From a virus: 45,006 nt of DNA. Below are positions 31,101 through 39,280 of this stretch, piece after piece. Position 1 is the first letter of the stretch. Every line of letters starts with the position of its first letter. The translations under genes and the position numbers were made by a program. The notes beneath the pieces were generated by a model. The model was not told where the DNA came from, did not search any database, and saw only the letters and a list, made by a program, of their open reading frames with translations. The stretch covers positions 1 to 45,006 of the IMG/VR virus record IMGVR_UViG_3300021364_000045. One strand, written 5' to 3'.

Positions 31101-34100
31101 GGTAGTTTCTGGGACTAATGTAGGATTATTGGAGAATCTTGATCCAGGATTTGTAATCTTGATTCCAAGAGCTTTACCAATAGTAGTGGATGATGGCAAA
31201 ATCCTTACATTTTTTGGATCTTGTTCTACAAGAGTCAATGTTGTATTGCTTCCATACCCAGATCCACCACTAGTTACAGAAATAGCATTGATAGTTCCTG
31301 TATTAGAAACTTCTGGAGCCAATACAGCACCAGAACCTGTACCATTGACAATAATAGTTGGATTTACATATCTATTACCACCATAGTTGATGGTTACACT
31401 AGTGATAGCACCAAACGCATTTGTTGCAATTGTGTATCTCAGTTCGTCAGATTTTCTAAAATATACACCTTTGATTTCTGGAAGAGATTCATATCCAAAT
31501 CCTTGGTTTGTAATATCAACTCTTGCAATTTCACCAAGAGCATTTGTAGAGACAACTCCAAATTTTTTAGTTCCTCTAGCATTACCTTCAACTCTATTTC
31601 TAATAATATAATCAAATGATGTGGATTGGACATTGAAAATGCCTACGCCACCAACATTATAAGGATCTTCGATAAATCTAATCTTTGGAGAACTATCAGT
31701 AATAAGACTATTAGTATTATTATAATAAAGATTTACGATTACTCTATCAATAACTTTCAAAGAAACCGTTGCTCCAGCATTACCAGGAGTTCCAGATCTT
31801 TCTACAGAAAGACTATTTGCATACCTATCGTCTAAGAAAAATGAAAGAATCGTTCCAGTATTAGAAGCATCTGAGACATCAAAGATATAATTATGACCAT
31901 ACACAAAACTTAGATTTGGATTTTGTTCTACACCATTAGTATGTACACTTGAGAATCCAAATCTATTATTTCCAGGTATAAACGTAACGGCGACATTGGT
32001 AGTCGTAGTATCTGACGCTGGATCTCCAAATACTTCTACAAAGTCTCCATTGATCAAACCATGTGCTCTATCTGTTGTTAGAGTTGCAATAAGTTCAGAC
32101 AAGTTAGTAATCTGAGCATTTTCTGCATGTGTAGATGCAGTTGTATTGTTAAACGCTCTGGTAACATCAAAAATATTGCCAGTTATTGAATCAATTCTAA
32201 TTTGCTCATTACCAACCTTGAAGATGTTACCAACGTTGAAGAAATCAATATTATTTGGTTTGATATACAGAGAAGTAGAGTCACTTTCAATAGAAAGATT
32301 TTCTACAGTATCAACATCGACTGTTTGCTCTTTGCGATCTTTGAATGTACTGGTAGTAGTAAATTTCTGATGATTCTCAAGATCTACCGAAACATAATAA
32401 ACATCAGAATTAAAAGTTCCCTGACCATTCACAACAGCTACATTGATGCCAGTAGAATGAGTTGTTGCAACAGTTCCTCCCTGTGCTCTAGAAACCGTCA
32501 ACTCAGTTCTGGTCTTAGATACGACACGCATCTGCTCCGAACCAACAACAATATATCTGTTGATTGGGAAAAACTCTGTGCTAACAACAGAGATTGTTGT
32601 ATCTTCTACAGCGACATCTTCTGTAAGGGTTGTTTGATTACCACTACCAATTTCTTGAATGGTTTCTGAACTCCAAGTTCCAGAATTTATATCAAAGTTA
32701 CCAAATTTTGGAAGATCGCTAGCATCAGGACCTTCAGCAATTTCATTGACCCACAAATATCCAGTGGTTGATGTAAGTTCTTCAATTCTTACAATTTTTG
32801 CAGAAGCATCAGAATTAGATCCTTTTATGTATGTGCCAACAGAAAATATGTCCATAGTTGCACTAGTGACATACAATCTTGCAATATACTCACTAATCTT
32901 TCCTGTTGCAATTTGACTAGAGATCTGTAAGTCAGATTTATGAGTGGTTGCAGTTGTCCCATCAAATGAACGAATAACAGGAACTTCTTTGACGTTTATT
33001 ACTTGTGAAATATTCTGAGAATATCTAGGAGCATTCTCAGGTGCGTTTGCAATTGAAGTGCCTACAGTTGGAATTGGATACCTGTTTGAAGATCCAGGTT
33101 GAGTTATCATTTCAACCTTCAGAGTATTTGTCTCATAATCAATACCAATCACAGTTGCAATCTTGACTACAGTACCAGCAACATCAGCATAAATTGAATC
33201 TGCTACAGTTTTACCCTCACGATACTTGTAAAAGAACCCCTGATCTGTCTCAGGACCAACAGGAGTTGTTGCAAAAATATTTGCAATTCTGAAATAAGCA
33301 TATCTAAGATTATTTGTCGCTGCACCATTTACATATATGACTTCATCTTCAATTTCAAGTGTGTCTCCTGTAGACAAGTTGGAAATATTATAATCTTTGA
33401 GAAGAATACTAGTATCAGTATTAGAGGTCTCAATAGCAGTAATAAAGTTCTGTGTAGTCTTTGAACTATCAGAAATTACATCACCATCGTTGATTCTATT
33501 ATAAGTGAATGTGGAGGTTGGTACATCATAAGTTGGTGCAGGAATTGTCATTCTCTGCGATCTTGAATCAAGATTGCCATTGATATCCCCTGCAGAGATT
33601 GATGAAGTTGCGATGATAGTACCAGAAGAATCTTTTGGTAAGATCGATGAAACTACACCTGAGAAACCAGCACCTTGGGTATTTGTATCATCAACATATA
33701 ATTTATCTCCAGCACCAAATTTTGGAGTAATAGTTACTCCAGAATTTACGTAGTTTGTACCACCATTTTCAATAATTACTGAATTGACAGAACCAGAAGA
33801 TACATTTGTAACCTCTGCATTTACTGAAGTTCCAAACTGAGGAATATTATCATTATTGTCTCTAACTCTGATTACATTACTTGGAAGATTTCTGAGAGTA
33901 GAACCTGTACCAAAATTGATTGTTTCTGGAGCAAATTTATAAGTTGGTCCAATTACATAAGGGTATCTTGGTTTTACAACCTGACCATCATTTTTACCAG
34001 GATCATCGCTCTGGTGAATTGTCAAAAAGTAACAATATCTACCCTCAGGAAACTCTGGAGTTTTGCAGAATCTGCCATTATGTTCATCAAGATCTTTATG

Positions 34101-36734
34101 TAAAGGATCGCCTTCTGGTTTATACTCATAGTCTTCAACAAATGCACCAAGAGCATATTGTCCAATTGCTGGACCAGTTCCTTGTGTACGACCAGACTTC
34201 AAATAATATGATGATCTAATTCTCTTTAGAGGTGATGTCGTATCAAATGGATTTGTATATCCAACAGGACCATAGATTGGTACTCCATCATATGACCATG
34301 CAACAATGGGTGAGTGAGATAAGTTGCCCTGAGACTCGATTTGACCATTGATATTATCAGAAAGTGTATTTCTGATACCTACTGGATTGCCAACATAGTA
34401 GTAAGCATCATGATATTCTGGAATAGATCCAGGGAAAACATATCCATTTTGACTATCACTAAACTTAGAATATTCTTCATAATTATCTCTACGCCACTGA
34501 CGAACCTTAGCAACAGCGGATGCACCACTGGCACTTGGTACTACATATATTTTTGTTTTTGTTGTGTCATAGTCATATCCTCCAGCAATTTTTCTGACAC
34601 TAATAATTCCATTATTTGAAGGATCAATAGACTCTACAACAAATTTGGCACCTCTACCTCTCCCAGATTCATCTACGATAACAATATCTGGTACTTGAGT
34701 ATAATCTTTACCACCGCTAATCTTTGTCAGCGAATCAATTGCTCCAGTTTTATCATTTGCTGCAAAATTTGCAGTGAATAACGCACCAGATCCAGCAGAA
34801 ATAGTTACATTTGGTGTAACATTATATCCTGCACCAGAATTTTGAAGAGTAACCGAAACTACTTTTCCACCGATAATATTTGCTGTTCCATATGCACCGC
34901 CTGTGCCGTCGATAGAAACTACTGGTGCTGCTGTATATCCAGATCCCCCACTTGTTATTTCAATCTCTTGAATATCACCTTGCTCAACAAGTTGCCTATC
35001 TGTACTACTGGTCAAAGTTCCCGTTGGAGAAACAATAGGAACACCATCAACAGTAACAGCAATCGTTGAATTATCTGGAAGTCTAGTTTTAGATTCACCA
35101 AATGTAGGTGATTTGGGGATCTTCTTTAGATGTCTTTGGGAAGCTGGTTCTAAGTTTGTATTTGGTCCAGATGCATTGATATCACCGATACTACCAGAAA
35201 CATCTGGGAATCCACTAGAAGAAACATAAACTGCTTCATCATTTTCAAAAACTTGGGTAATACCAGCAGCAACTCTATATCCAGAAGTCAAATAAGCATT
35301 ACTCATTTGACCAGCAACATTTACCTCTCTGACCTGACCATCATTACCTGGGACATTTTGTCTCCAGTATGAGTTGAGGGGAATATCTTGACTCTTTCCA
35401 GAAAGACCTAACTCAAGAACATCACCCTCTTTTACAAAAAGTCCAGGGGATTCAATCTCAACGTCTTCAATTAGACCAGATGGTCTAAAAGATGCAAAAT
35501 ATCTTTCCTGAAGTGGATTTGTATCTGTGCTAGAGACAACATATAAGATGTTTGAACCATAGATAAACTTATTCTTTGTTACACCAGTAAAAGTGGACGA
35601 TGTACGAATTCCATAGAATTCAGTAGCAGTCTTTTCTTTGTATGAGAATGAGATTGGATCTCCAACAGCATTATTGATACCTTCAACATAGAACTCGCCA
35701 TTGATTTCTGGGAATCCTACAGTTGAGTCAACAATAATTGATTGATTATTTGGACCAAACGTTGTTCTACTAATTGTTTGGTTTGTTGGTAAAAAGTTTC
35801 CAATAATTGACTCATTATTCAAGAAAATTCTATAAATGGTAACATTTCCAGATTTGATAGGAACAACCTTCTCAATGGAAGCAGTCGCTTCTTTGATACT
35901 CTCATCAAAACCATAAGTAATCTGTTTCAGAACCAAACCTGGCAGATCATCTATTGTTACGCCAGCATTGAATTTGATCAGAGATCCTTGAATGATCGTA
36001 TCTTCAGACCAAGTTGATACTGAAGATTTGAGGAGCTGTTCATTTGGATATCTGACAAGAACTTTCTCATCATTGAACGCACTTCTGAATAAGAATCCAA
36101 TTGCTGGACTTGTGCCCTTTGAAGTGTAAAAATCCTTGATATACTTCAGAATTGTTGGTACTGAAATATCAGAGTTCAGTCTTTCAATGGGAATACCCGA
36201 GAAATACTGACTCTTTAGACTTTTGAAAAGATTTGCTAGGAAAAGATGCGAAATATTGGTAACTTTCGTTCCAGATGCGAATGATGAGGTTTCTGTAGTG
36301 ATAAATTCACCATCATTCAAAAGATCACCAAGTTTTACTCTACCAGAAGATGCTCTTTTTGCTTTAGTTACTAATCCAGTTGCACTAATGCTTTTATATT
36401 GTACTACTTCTCTATTAGTGCCATCATCAATCAGAAGAAGACCCTCTTGTGGGAATCTCTTGTAAATTGGTTGACCATCCGAGTCTGAATTTATACCGAG
36501 TTGAATATCAGTATCATTAGACGCAAGATTTGCACCCAAAGTTGTCTCAAGAATCAGACCATCTCTATAAAAGTCTGAATCTTGATAACTTTGGATTTTT
36601 CTCAGAATATTAGAAGAAAAACCATCTACTTCTTGTGATTTGTAGTATTCTTTGAAGAAATCTACAAATACTGGATACTCCTGTCTAAAAAAGTCAGGTA
36701 ACTGACTATCGACTAACTGAGAAATATTGATCAT
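25185..36734 (-). CDS. Giant baseplate wedge protein in the gp7 position (3849 aa)
   Basis: The N-terminus (MINISQLVDSQLPDFFRQEY, then FVDFFKEYYKSQE) is of a type common to marine T4-like phage baseplate proteins. The gene sits between gp6 and gp8, where T4 has gp7 (1032 aa), so it may be the wedge scaffold, but at almost four times the length. Visible modules are GSGY beta-repeats (about 590-700, 990, 1740-1870, 3520), a YHYH domain at about 770-935 and another at about 2390-2690, paired 'IxxGxExMRVxS...RAxxGTxAxxH' repeats near 1370-1545, and a helical segment near 2930-3060 (QNCIDDVVDVLGAVIDVL). No catalytic motif was found. It occupies a quarter of the window. Start spacing: GCGGAG about 12 nt before the ATG. 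Confidence 0.8.
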   Translation of the reverse strand: MINISQLVDSQLPDFFRQEYPVFVDFFKEYYKSQEVDGFSSNILRKIQSYQDSDFYRDGLILETTLGANLASNDTDIQLGINSDSDGQPIYKRFPQEGLLLIDDGTNREVVQYKSISATGLVTKAKRASSGRVKLGDLLNDGEFITTETSSFASGTKVTNISHLFLANLFKSLKSQYFSGIPIERLNSDISVPTILKYIKDFYTSKGTSPAIGFLFRSAFNDEKVLVRYPNEQLLKSSVSTWSEDTIIQGSLIKFNAGVTIDDLPGLVLKQITYGFDESIKEATASIEKVVPIKSGNVTIYRIFLNNESIIGNFLPTNQTISRTTFGPNNQSIIVDSTVGFPEINGEFYVEGINNAVGDPISFSYKEKTATEFYGIRTSSTFTGVTKNKFIYGSNILYVVSSTDTNPLQERYFASFRPSGLIEDVEIESPGLFVKEGDVLELGLSGKSQDIPLNSYWRQNVPGNDGQVREVNVAGQMSNAYLTSGYRVAAGITQVFENDEAVYVSSSGFPDVSGSIGDINASGPNTNLEPASQRHLKKIPKSPTFGESKTRLPDNSTIAVTVDGVPIVSPTGTLTSSTDRQLVEQGDIQEIEITSGGSGYTAAPVVSIDGTGGAYGTANIIGGKVVSVTLQNSGAGYNVTPNVTISAGSGALFTANFAANDKTGAIDSLTKISGGKDYTQVPDIVIVDESGRGRGAKFVVESIDPSNNGIISVRKIAGGYDYDTTKTKIYVVPSASGASAVAKVRQWRRDNYEEYSKFSDSQNGYVFPGSIPEYHDAYYYVGNPVGIRNTLSDNINGQIESQGNLSHSPIVAWSYDGVPIYGPVGYTNPFDTTSPLKRIRSSYYLKSGRTQGTGPAIGQYALGAFVEDYEYKPEGDPLHKDLDEHNGRFCKTPEFPEGRYCYFLTIHQSDDPGKNDGQVVKPRYPYVIGPTYKFAPETINFGTGSTLRNLPSNVIRVRDNNDNIPQFGTSVNAEVTNVSSGSVNSVIIENGGTNYVNSGVTITPKFGAGDKLYVDDTNTQGAGFSGVVSSILPKDSSGTIIATSSISAGDINGNLDSRSQRMTIPAPTYDVPTSTFTYNRINDGDVISDSSKTTQNFITAIETSNTDTSILLKDYNISNLSTGDTLEIEDEVIYVNGAATNNLRYAYFRIANIFATTPVGPETDQGFFYKYREGKTVADSIYADVAGTVVKIATVIGIDYETNTLKVEMITQPGSSNRYPIPTVGTSIANAPENAPRYSQNISQVINVKEVPVIRSFDGTTATTHKSDLQISSQIATGKISEYIARLYVTSATMDIFSVGTYIKGSNSDASAKIVRIEELTSTTGYLWVNEIAEGPDASDLPKFGNFDINSGTWSSETIQEIGSGNQTTLTEDVAVEDTTISVVSTEFFPINRYIVVGSEQMRVVSKTRTELTVSRAQGGTVATTHSTGINVAVVNGQGTFNSDVYYVSVDLENHQKFTTTSTFKDRKEQTVDVDTVENLSIESDSTSLYIKPNNIDFFNVGNIFKVGNEQIRIDSITGNIFDVTRAFNNTTASTHAENAQITNLSELIATLTTDRAHGLINGDFVEVFGDPASDTTTTNVAVTFIPGNNRFGFSSVHTNGVEQNPNLSFVYGHNYIFDVSDASNTGTILSFFLDDRYANSLSVERSGTPGNAGATVSLKVIDRVIVNLYYNNTNSLITDSSPKIRFIEDPYNVGGVGIFNVQSTSFDYIIRNRVEGNARGTKKFGVVSTNALGEIARVDITNQGFGYESLPEIKGVYFRKSDELRYTIATNAFGAITSVTINYGGNRYVNPTIIVNGTGSGAVLAPEVSNTGTINAISVTSGGSGYGSNTTLTLVEQDPKNVRILPSSTTIGKALGIKITNPGSRFSNNPTLVPETTIPVSMQLINVGKDSNGNFQPTIGTKYERGERVYQGDVNTPTARGIVIDYNEINQTIRVNPVVGEFVVDTPLFGYLSATRSIPKTVNTPSLASIVNSITQISGLFSDDLGKLSTSSQKIQDSYFYQDFSYVIRSQIPVSEWREIIKESTHPAGFLVFGEVIVDSSASVSTVPLGGSTTCPPLQHRFNFDSRTEVDSDGYIYIRNGQNIEVGDSFRYYAEGDFEIQWESINANDETITGVLIQDKIYHIIAVKDDPDGKYIQISEYHPRDRFADAAHNRERLAYKVLPTSISYFPEIICDVQNPYKQITIEIYKEFIDINSETPANIAENGNLKTLIINKFFRMVEKPGAGSVVSAEGTVAIDLAIIDDITPLFDNVNKTYDIREQGSPIQPYSDYNLLVTLDGVAQEPGKAYTIINDKKIESLQIATSNSGQLEFDSWYISGTTTDINDGSTTVSGQADVQETYIDEEFIYIKGRGIPSYQATLGPYTGNNPVFSDYIKRIPKETFAPIDKEDTPLGAIGLWSNGTLLYNNQQQESYNDKNIWIVNETGSSPATDSYGGKSSLTGNYYHTANPIGLRRQRGDNISTTGAYTENQTAHSKILGWAFDGTPIYGPYGYSNAYSSVSSIKKIESSYAERTIATRNFLPDGTILQSDEVGPPVDSVEFIVLNFVSFTGSTDIFTSSQICTQVTSDTDDTTVAGVNGIVDSYDPINRKLLLSSVNGTFSQNMWIKTPTAWAQIVSTPIIYKIGYFTADFQYTAGSGDLDEYNGRFCVTPEFPEGRYCYFATIKSSTYDYSVGTPEENAAYPYVTGTKLYHKFYPENQLSKTELQQKIIFAQPPKEFVDPVNGHTQTAKFVGRMFGFSDVANNRDYAKKYIDISDQFDNYQTTFNLQYTAQQPNYAPSDPLEPNETALVFLDGVIQIPGSSYTINDTTNEIIFTSPPKRIGKIINISDVSNILNYSDNEIITGGTSNARGKILSRTPLGYENKGLLKVEVLERDFQSGETITGTTSSATSTIKLLGTITQSDRFLDASNLIEINKNFIANEAVERMLANNPGFNVPGGSQNCIDDVVDVLGAVIDVLRYGGNAPAWDAANLYATGGALQHLVGEEAESIETFNNARDIAIAVMQNQTVTVQGSHGLTQYFDNTIAIDGATGSYVGSCANVESAIGSSIGIITSVINNPSYLSTLSRNPGKSYIERKGQSQQFFAYSNGKYTVLDTPDTSSPTTTFIMRANGSLIIPNRSSQIIVVVNGIIQEFGQSYVINESLLEFYNPVLAGSELHVFYWYGKDLEKVLRGYNVPLYDPSYVQYDDNGNEVYYVLDDGTQTNKRLRSLPKAYYPIREYFRPDDSILVDGENAERELVDITNRDIIEWEHLDTYNDYFIDASNVGASLSYIGEPNKIYFEDYSTQSTSGFISGTKLVYTNEGNADIPGLTSGNTYYLGYSFRDRGVFLYDNYYDSLSAPPAQAISLGTSTGIHKFRIDTAIVGLKQTQFKTSDYSGITRGREASFTARVRFTMTLSDSTAYPAGTLVFSGGESVGTVISDLGNNQVEFQILPDRIIANGATVSTDLGGSNSVTVSSKENGRIHSIESLTGSFPTGLDYDTAPILVIKPAETDTGVFALAHAEIDENKQISRCIVDYEGRDYFQVPDVIVTRAYKVINSVYPLVTTRNQYNFWSTFESPIRTLVILDAKEFTVSTFLSATTTVTRAGQEVTIMTEHEHQDGIDEDVSREYDYLQANPTYPKDSALAEPNIISVGRIRAYPTFQALETNKFNVESTMSIGDLTKAYSDLRIEQVAERHFSSLYSKYNPNNISSTIRFNITPVSTTKEFGGILAAAANPGDTSLSLQGVHGFNYMIVEGNTFWLRPDMEIYEERSLIVKGYVDRIIDTDTFILRLNPGQNLLSGTPISNVANTVKVSIASQVYGLVEFGNETIGYEEIDWSGNRIILSGSCAFAHAQGDYLRTTRPTRLDI

Positions 36735-36738
36735 TCGT

Positions 36739-38616
36739 TTACGACTCCGCTAATACCTGAAGGTTACCTTTTTGTAGTGACAGAAAAACTTCTCTTTGAG
36801 CAAAAATATCTAATTGGGCAGGTCTTGCCGTTACTTTTACAATAGATCCAGATTCACTGGTCTCTGTGATAATGATTGAATTCTTTTGACCTAAAAGAAT
36901 CTCACCTTTAGAGTAATCTACAGTTCCAATTGGATCTCCAAGATATGTTTTGATTGAATTGTTCAAGTAATACGCCCTTACATTTTTGATTGTTCTGTTA
37001 CTATTTACATAGTCACCAGAGAAGTCATCTTCAAGGAAAAATGTTTGGGTATAACCTTGAAGTTTGAATCCTGTAGAAGTTATGACTGGTGCATCAGTAT
37101 CTACAATAAACGGATTTACATAACAAAGTTCATACGATGCTTTTGTATTCAGAATCGCTTTCAAATCTTTTCTCATCGTAACTGAAGTTACGTTTCTACT
37201 GATTGAGGAATCAGCATCATCGATAACACCTACTAATTTACTATATTTTAGTTTTCCACCAAATTTATTCAATGCTGTTGAAGCTTCATACAAATCAATT
37301 GCACTTTCTACCAAACTTCTGATTTCAGAAGAGGTTTTTGTGGTTGTCTGGGCATTATAATAAATTGTACTGTTTACTACAGGATATAATACTGATGGGT
37401 CTACAATGTCAGTAGAAAGGGATGCTACTTTATATTGCCTTAGTTTTTGAGTAATGAAGGTTTTTGTGCTAGCAGAAAGAATTTCACCTGATTTGGGTCG
37501 AATTACAATCTTTACTCTTCCATATTCTGGAGGACTTGCTTCTTCACCACCATAAGCGAAAATATCATCTACATTTGGATAAACAAATCGAACGATAGTG
37601 GCATAGTCTGCAACTGTTACTGCTCTATTTTGTGTTGCGTAGAATCTTGGTGCCTGAAACTTGATTGAGTCAATAGTTTCTGGTTGAGCACCACCTTCGG
37701 TTGTTGGTGCATTAGCAATAGTAACTGTTTGTGAAGTTGGAGTTACCAACAGATTATTTACAGCATTTCCAGAAAAGATGAAATTGCTATTACCCTGAAT
37801 ACCATTTGCATCTGCTCCACTAGAAACGATATAGGTAACTACGATTCTTGAACCGTTAGCAAGTTTTTCACCAATAACACCGTCACCAAAAACAATCTCG
37901 TATTTTTCATCTTCAATTTCTTGAACAAAGTATACTTTACTTTCAGAGTTGATTTGAGTAATATTTACTCCTCTTGTATATACGGTTTGTTCTGTTGACT
38001 GAGAATTTGGTTGAACTTTCACAATCAATGTATCAAGATCAATTCCAGTATTTGGAACAATAAACCTTTGATCGAGATTTGAGTAATCTACGTCAAAAGT
38101 TGTAGAAATATACGTACCCTCATATAATCTTACTGCAGTAAACGCTGCCGTTCCTCCCAATCCAGGACTTAGTGGGTCAATATAAGTAATTGGTGAAACG
38201 ATATCAACAGGAGTTGATAAAGAGTAAGTTACTTTGTCTTTGACTGCATTGAAAACTGTTCCTGCCTTGATCGTAATTGAACCAGGAGAACTACCAATCA
38301 AACCACCAAATGTTGAAAATACATTGAAGTTGAAGAGAGCACTAGAAGACTTTGCAGATCTTGGAAGATAACCAAGATTTTTAGCATGTAGGACAACATT
38401 GTCTCTCAGGATAGAAGAATCCAGAAAAGACTCATTCGCGACCATGTTGGCGACGAATGATTGGTAATGGGTGTTATATGCAAGAAGATCTACGATGTTT
38501 GAAAGGGCAGAACCTTCAAAATCGTAGTCGGTAAAGTCTGTATTATTTCTGAGATAATCTTTCAATAAAGATTTGATATTCTCAAAATCTAATTCGGTAA
38601 GTTTAGTGTTTGCCAT
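36739..38616 (-). CDS. gp6: Baseplate wedge subunit gp6 (625 aa)
   Basis: The N-terminus (LTELDFENIKSLLKDYLRNN, then FEGSALSNIVDLLAYNTHYQSF, then LRDNVVLHAKNLGYLPRS) is diagnostic of T4 gp6, the wedge protein that forms the inner iris of the baseplate and binds gp25 and gp53. The length (625 aa) is close to T4 gp6 (660 aa). The C-terminal half carries the TVADYATIVRFVYPNVDDIFAYGGE segment typical of baseplate J-like proteins. It starts 2 nt after gp25 and ends 4 nt before the 3849-aa gene, which fits a single wedge operon. Confidence 0.95.
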   Translation of the reverse strand: MANTKLTELDFENIKSLLKDYLRNNTDFTDYDFEGSALSNIVDLLAYNTHYQSFVANMVANESFLDSSILRDNVVLHAKNLGYLPRSAKSSSALFNFNVFSTFGGLIGSSPGSITIKAGTVFNAVKDKVTYSLSTPVDIVSPITYIDPLSPGLGGTAAFTAVRLYEGTYISTTFDVDYSNLDQRFIVPNTGIDLDTLIVKVQPNSQSTEQTVYTRGVNITQINSESKVYFVQEIEDEKYEIVFGDGVIGEKLANGSRIVVTYIVSSGADANGIQGNSNFIFSGNAVNNLLVTPTSQTVTIANAPTTEGGAQPETIDSIKFQAPRFYATQNRAVTVADYATIVRFVYPNVDDIFAYGGEEASPPEYGRVKIVIRPKSGEILSASTKTFITQKLRQYKVASLSTDIVDPSVLYPVVNSTIYYNAQTTTKTSSEIRSLVESAIDLYEASTALNKFGGKLKYSKLVGVIDDADSSISRNVTSVTMRKDLKAILNTKASYELCYVNPFIVDTDAPVITSTGFKLQGYTQTFFLEDDFSGDYVNSNRTIKNVRAYYLNNSIKTYLGDPIGTVDYSKGEILLGQKNSIIITETSESGSIVKVTARPAQLDIFAQREVFLSLQKGNLQVLAES

Positions 38617-38618
38617 TA

Positions 38619-39020
38619 TTACCTAGTGCTCTCTAAGTAGAATTCGATTTCTTGAGGGTTCGGTTGACCAATGATTTCAAATTCGATAGTAACATCGAAT
38701 CTATTATTATCTGGGTCAGGGTTTACTCTAACCCTATTCAAAATAACTCGCTTCTCATATTTTTTGATAGTTCTAGAAATCTCTTGAGAGATTCTAGCTG
38801 CTGTACCAAAATCTAGATTTTCAAAAAGCAGTTTTCTAATTCCTGTTCCAAGCTCTGGTTGAAATGGTCTTTCTCCAGGAGATGTAAGAATCAAGTGCTT
38901 TACAGCAGCTTTTATCGCTTGCTCATTTTTCTTGATGAGCAAATCACTAGTTTTAGGATGCTTTCCAAAACTAAATGCTAAGTCTTTGAATGATCTTGAC
39001 AGTATGATAGGTTGCGCCAT
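38619..39020 (-). CDS. gp25: Baseplate wedge subunit gp25, lysozyme-like fold (133 aa)
   Basis: At 133 aa this matches T4 gp25 (132 aa). The conserved core LTSPGERPFQPELGTGIRKL contains the GERP motif of the gp25 family, which binds gp6 and the sheath initiator region of the baseplate. The C-terminal FDVTIEFEIIGQ strand is also typical. It is the first gene of the wedge block and has a CTAAATAAATA late-promoter motif about 25 bp upstream. Confidence 0.95.
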   Translation of the reverse strand: MAQPIILSRSFKDLAFSFGKHPKTSDLLIKKNEQAIKAAVKHLILTSPGERPFQPELGTGIRKLLFENLDFGTAARISQEISRTIKKYEKRVILNRVRVNPDPDNNRFDVTIEFEIIGQPNPQEIEFYLESTR

Positions 39021-39044
39021 GAGGCACTATACAAAGTCGGGTTA

Positions 39045-39055
39045 TATTTATTTAG
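39045..39055 (-). promoter_or_regulatory. Putative late promoter for gp25 (CTAAATAAATA)
   Basis: The minus strand reads AACTAAATAAATATAACC in the 39-bp gap between the 72-aa gene and gp25. CTAAATA and ATAAATA forms overlap here. Both are near the T4 late octamer, and the spacing to the gp25 ATG (about 25 bp) is suitable. Confidence 0.6.
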
Positions 39056-39059
39056 TTTA

Positions 39060-39278
39060 CTATTCAGACCATCTTTCTACAAAATCATCGAATCCGCCCT
39101 GACCCCCACATGGTCTAGAAAGTCTATCCTCTGGTGGTCTAGCAGCTGCTCGCTTTTTGTTCTGTTCGTGGATTTTCAACCACTTTTCTGACTCAACTTC
39201 GGTAATTAGAGTCATTCCAGATTCCATAAACATGTCGCCTTTGTCTACAGAACCGTCTAAATGTTGTGGATGTGACAT
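39060..39278 (-). CDS. Small hydrophilic protein (72 aa)
   Basis: This 72-aa charged protein has a helical middle section (EVESEKWLKIHEQNKKRAAARP) and ends in GGFDDFVERWSE. It has no recognised family and no signal peptide. It begins 2 nt after the 229-aa gene and is the last gene before the gp25 late promoter, so it is probably translated with the 229-aa gene. Its length and composition are typical of small late cyanophage genes of unknown role. Confidence 0.65.
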   Translation of the reverse strand: MSHPQHLDGSVDKGDMFMESGMTLITEVESEKWLKIHEQNKKRAAARPPEDRLSRPCGGQGGFDDFVERWSE

Positions 39279-39280
39279 TT

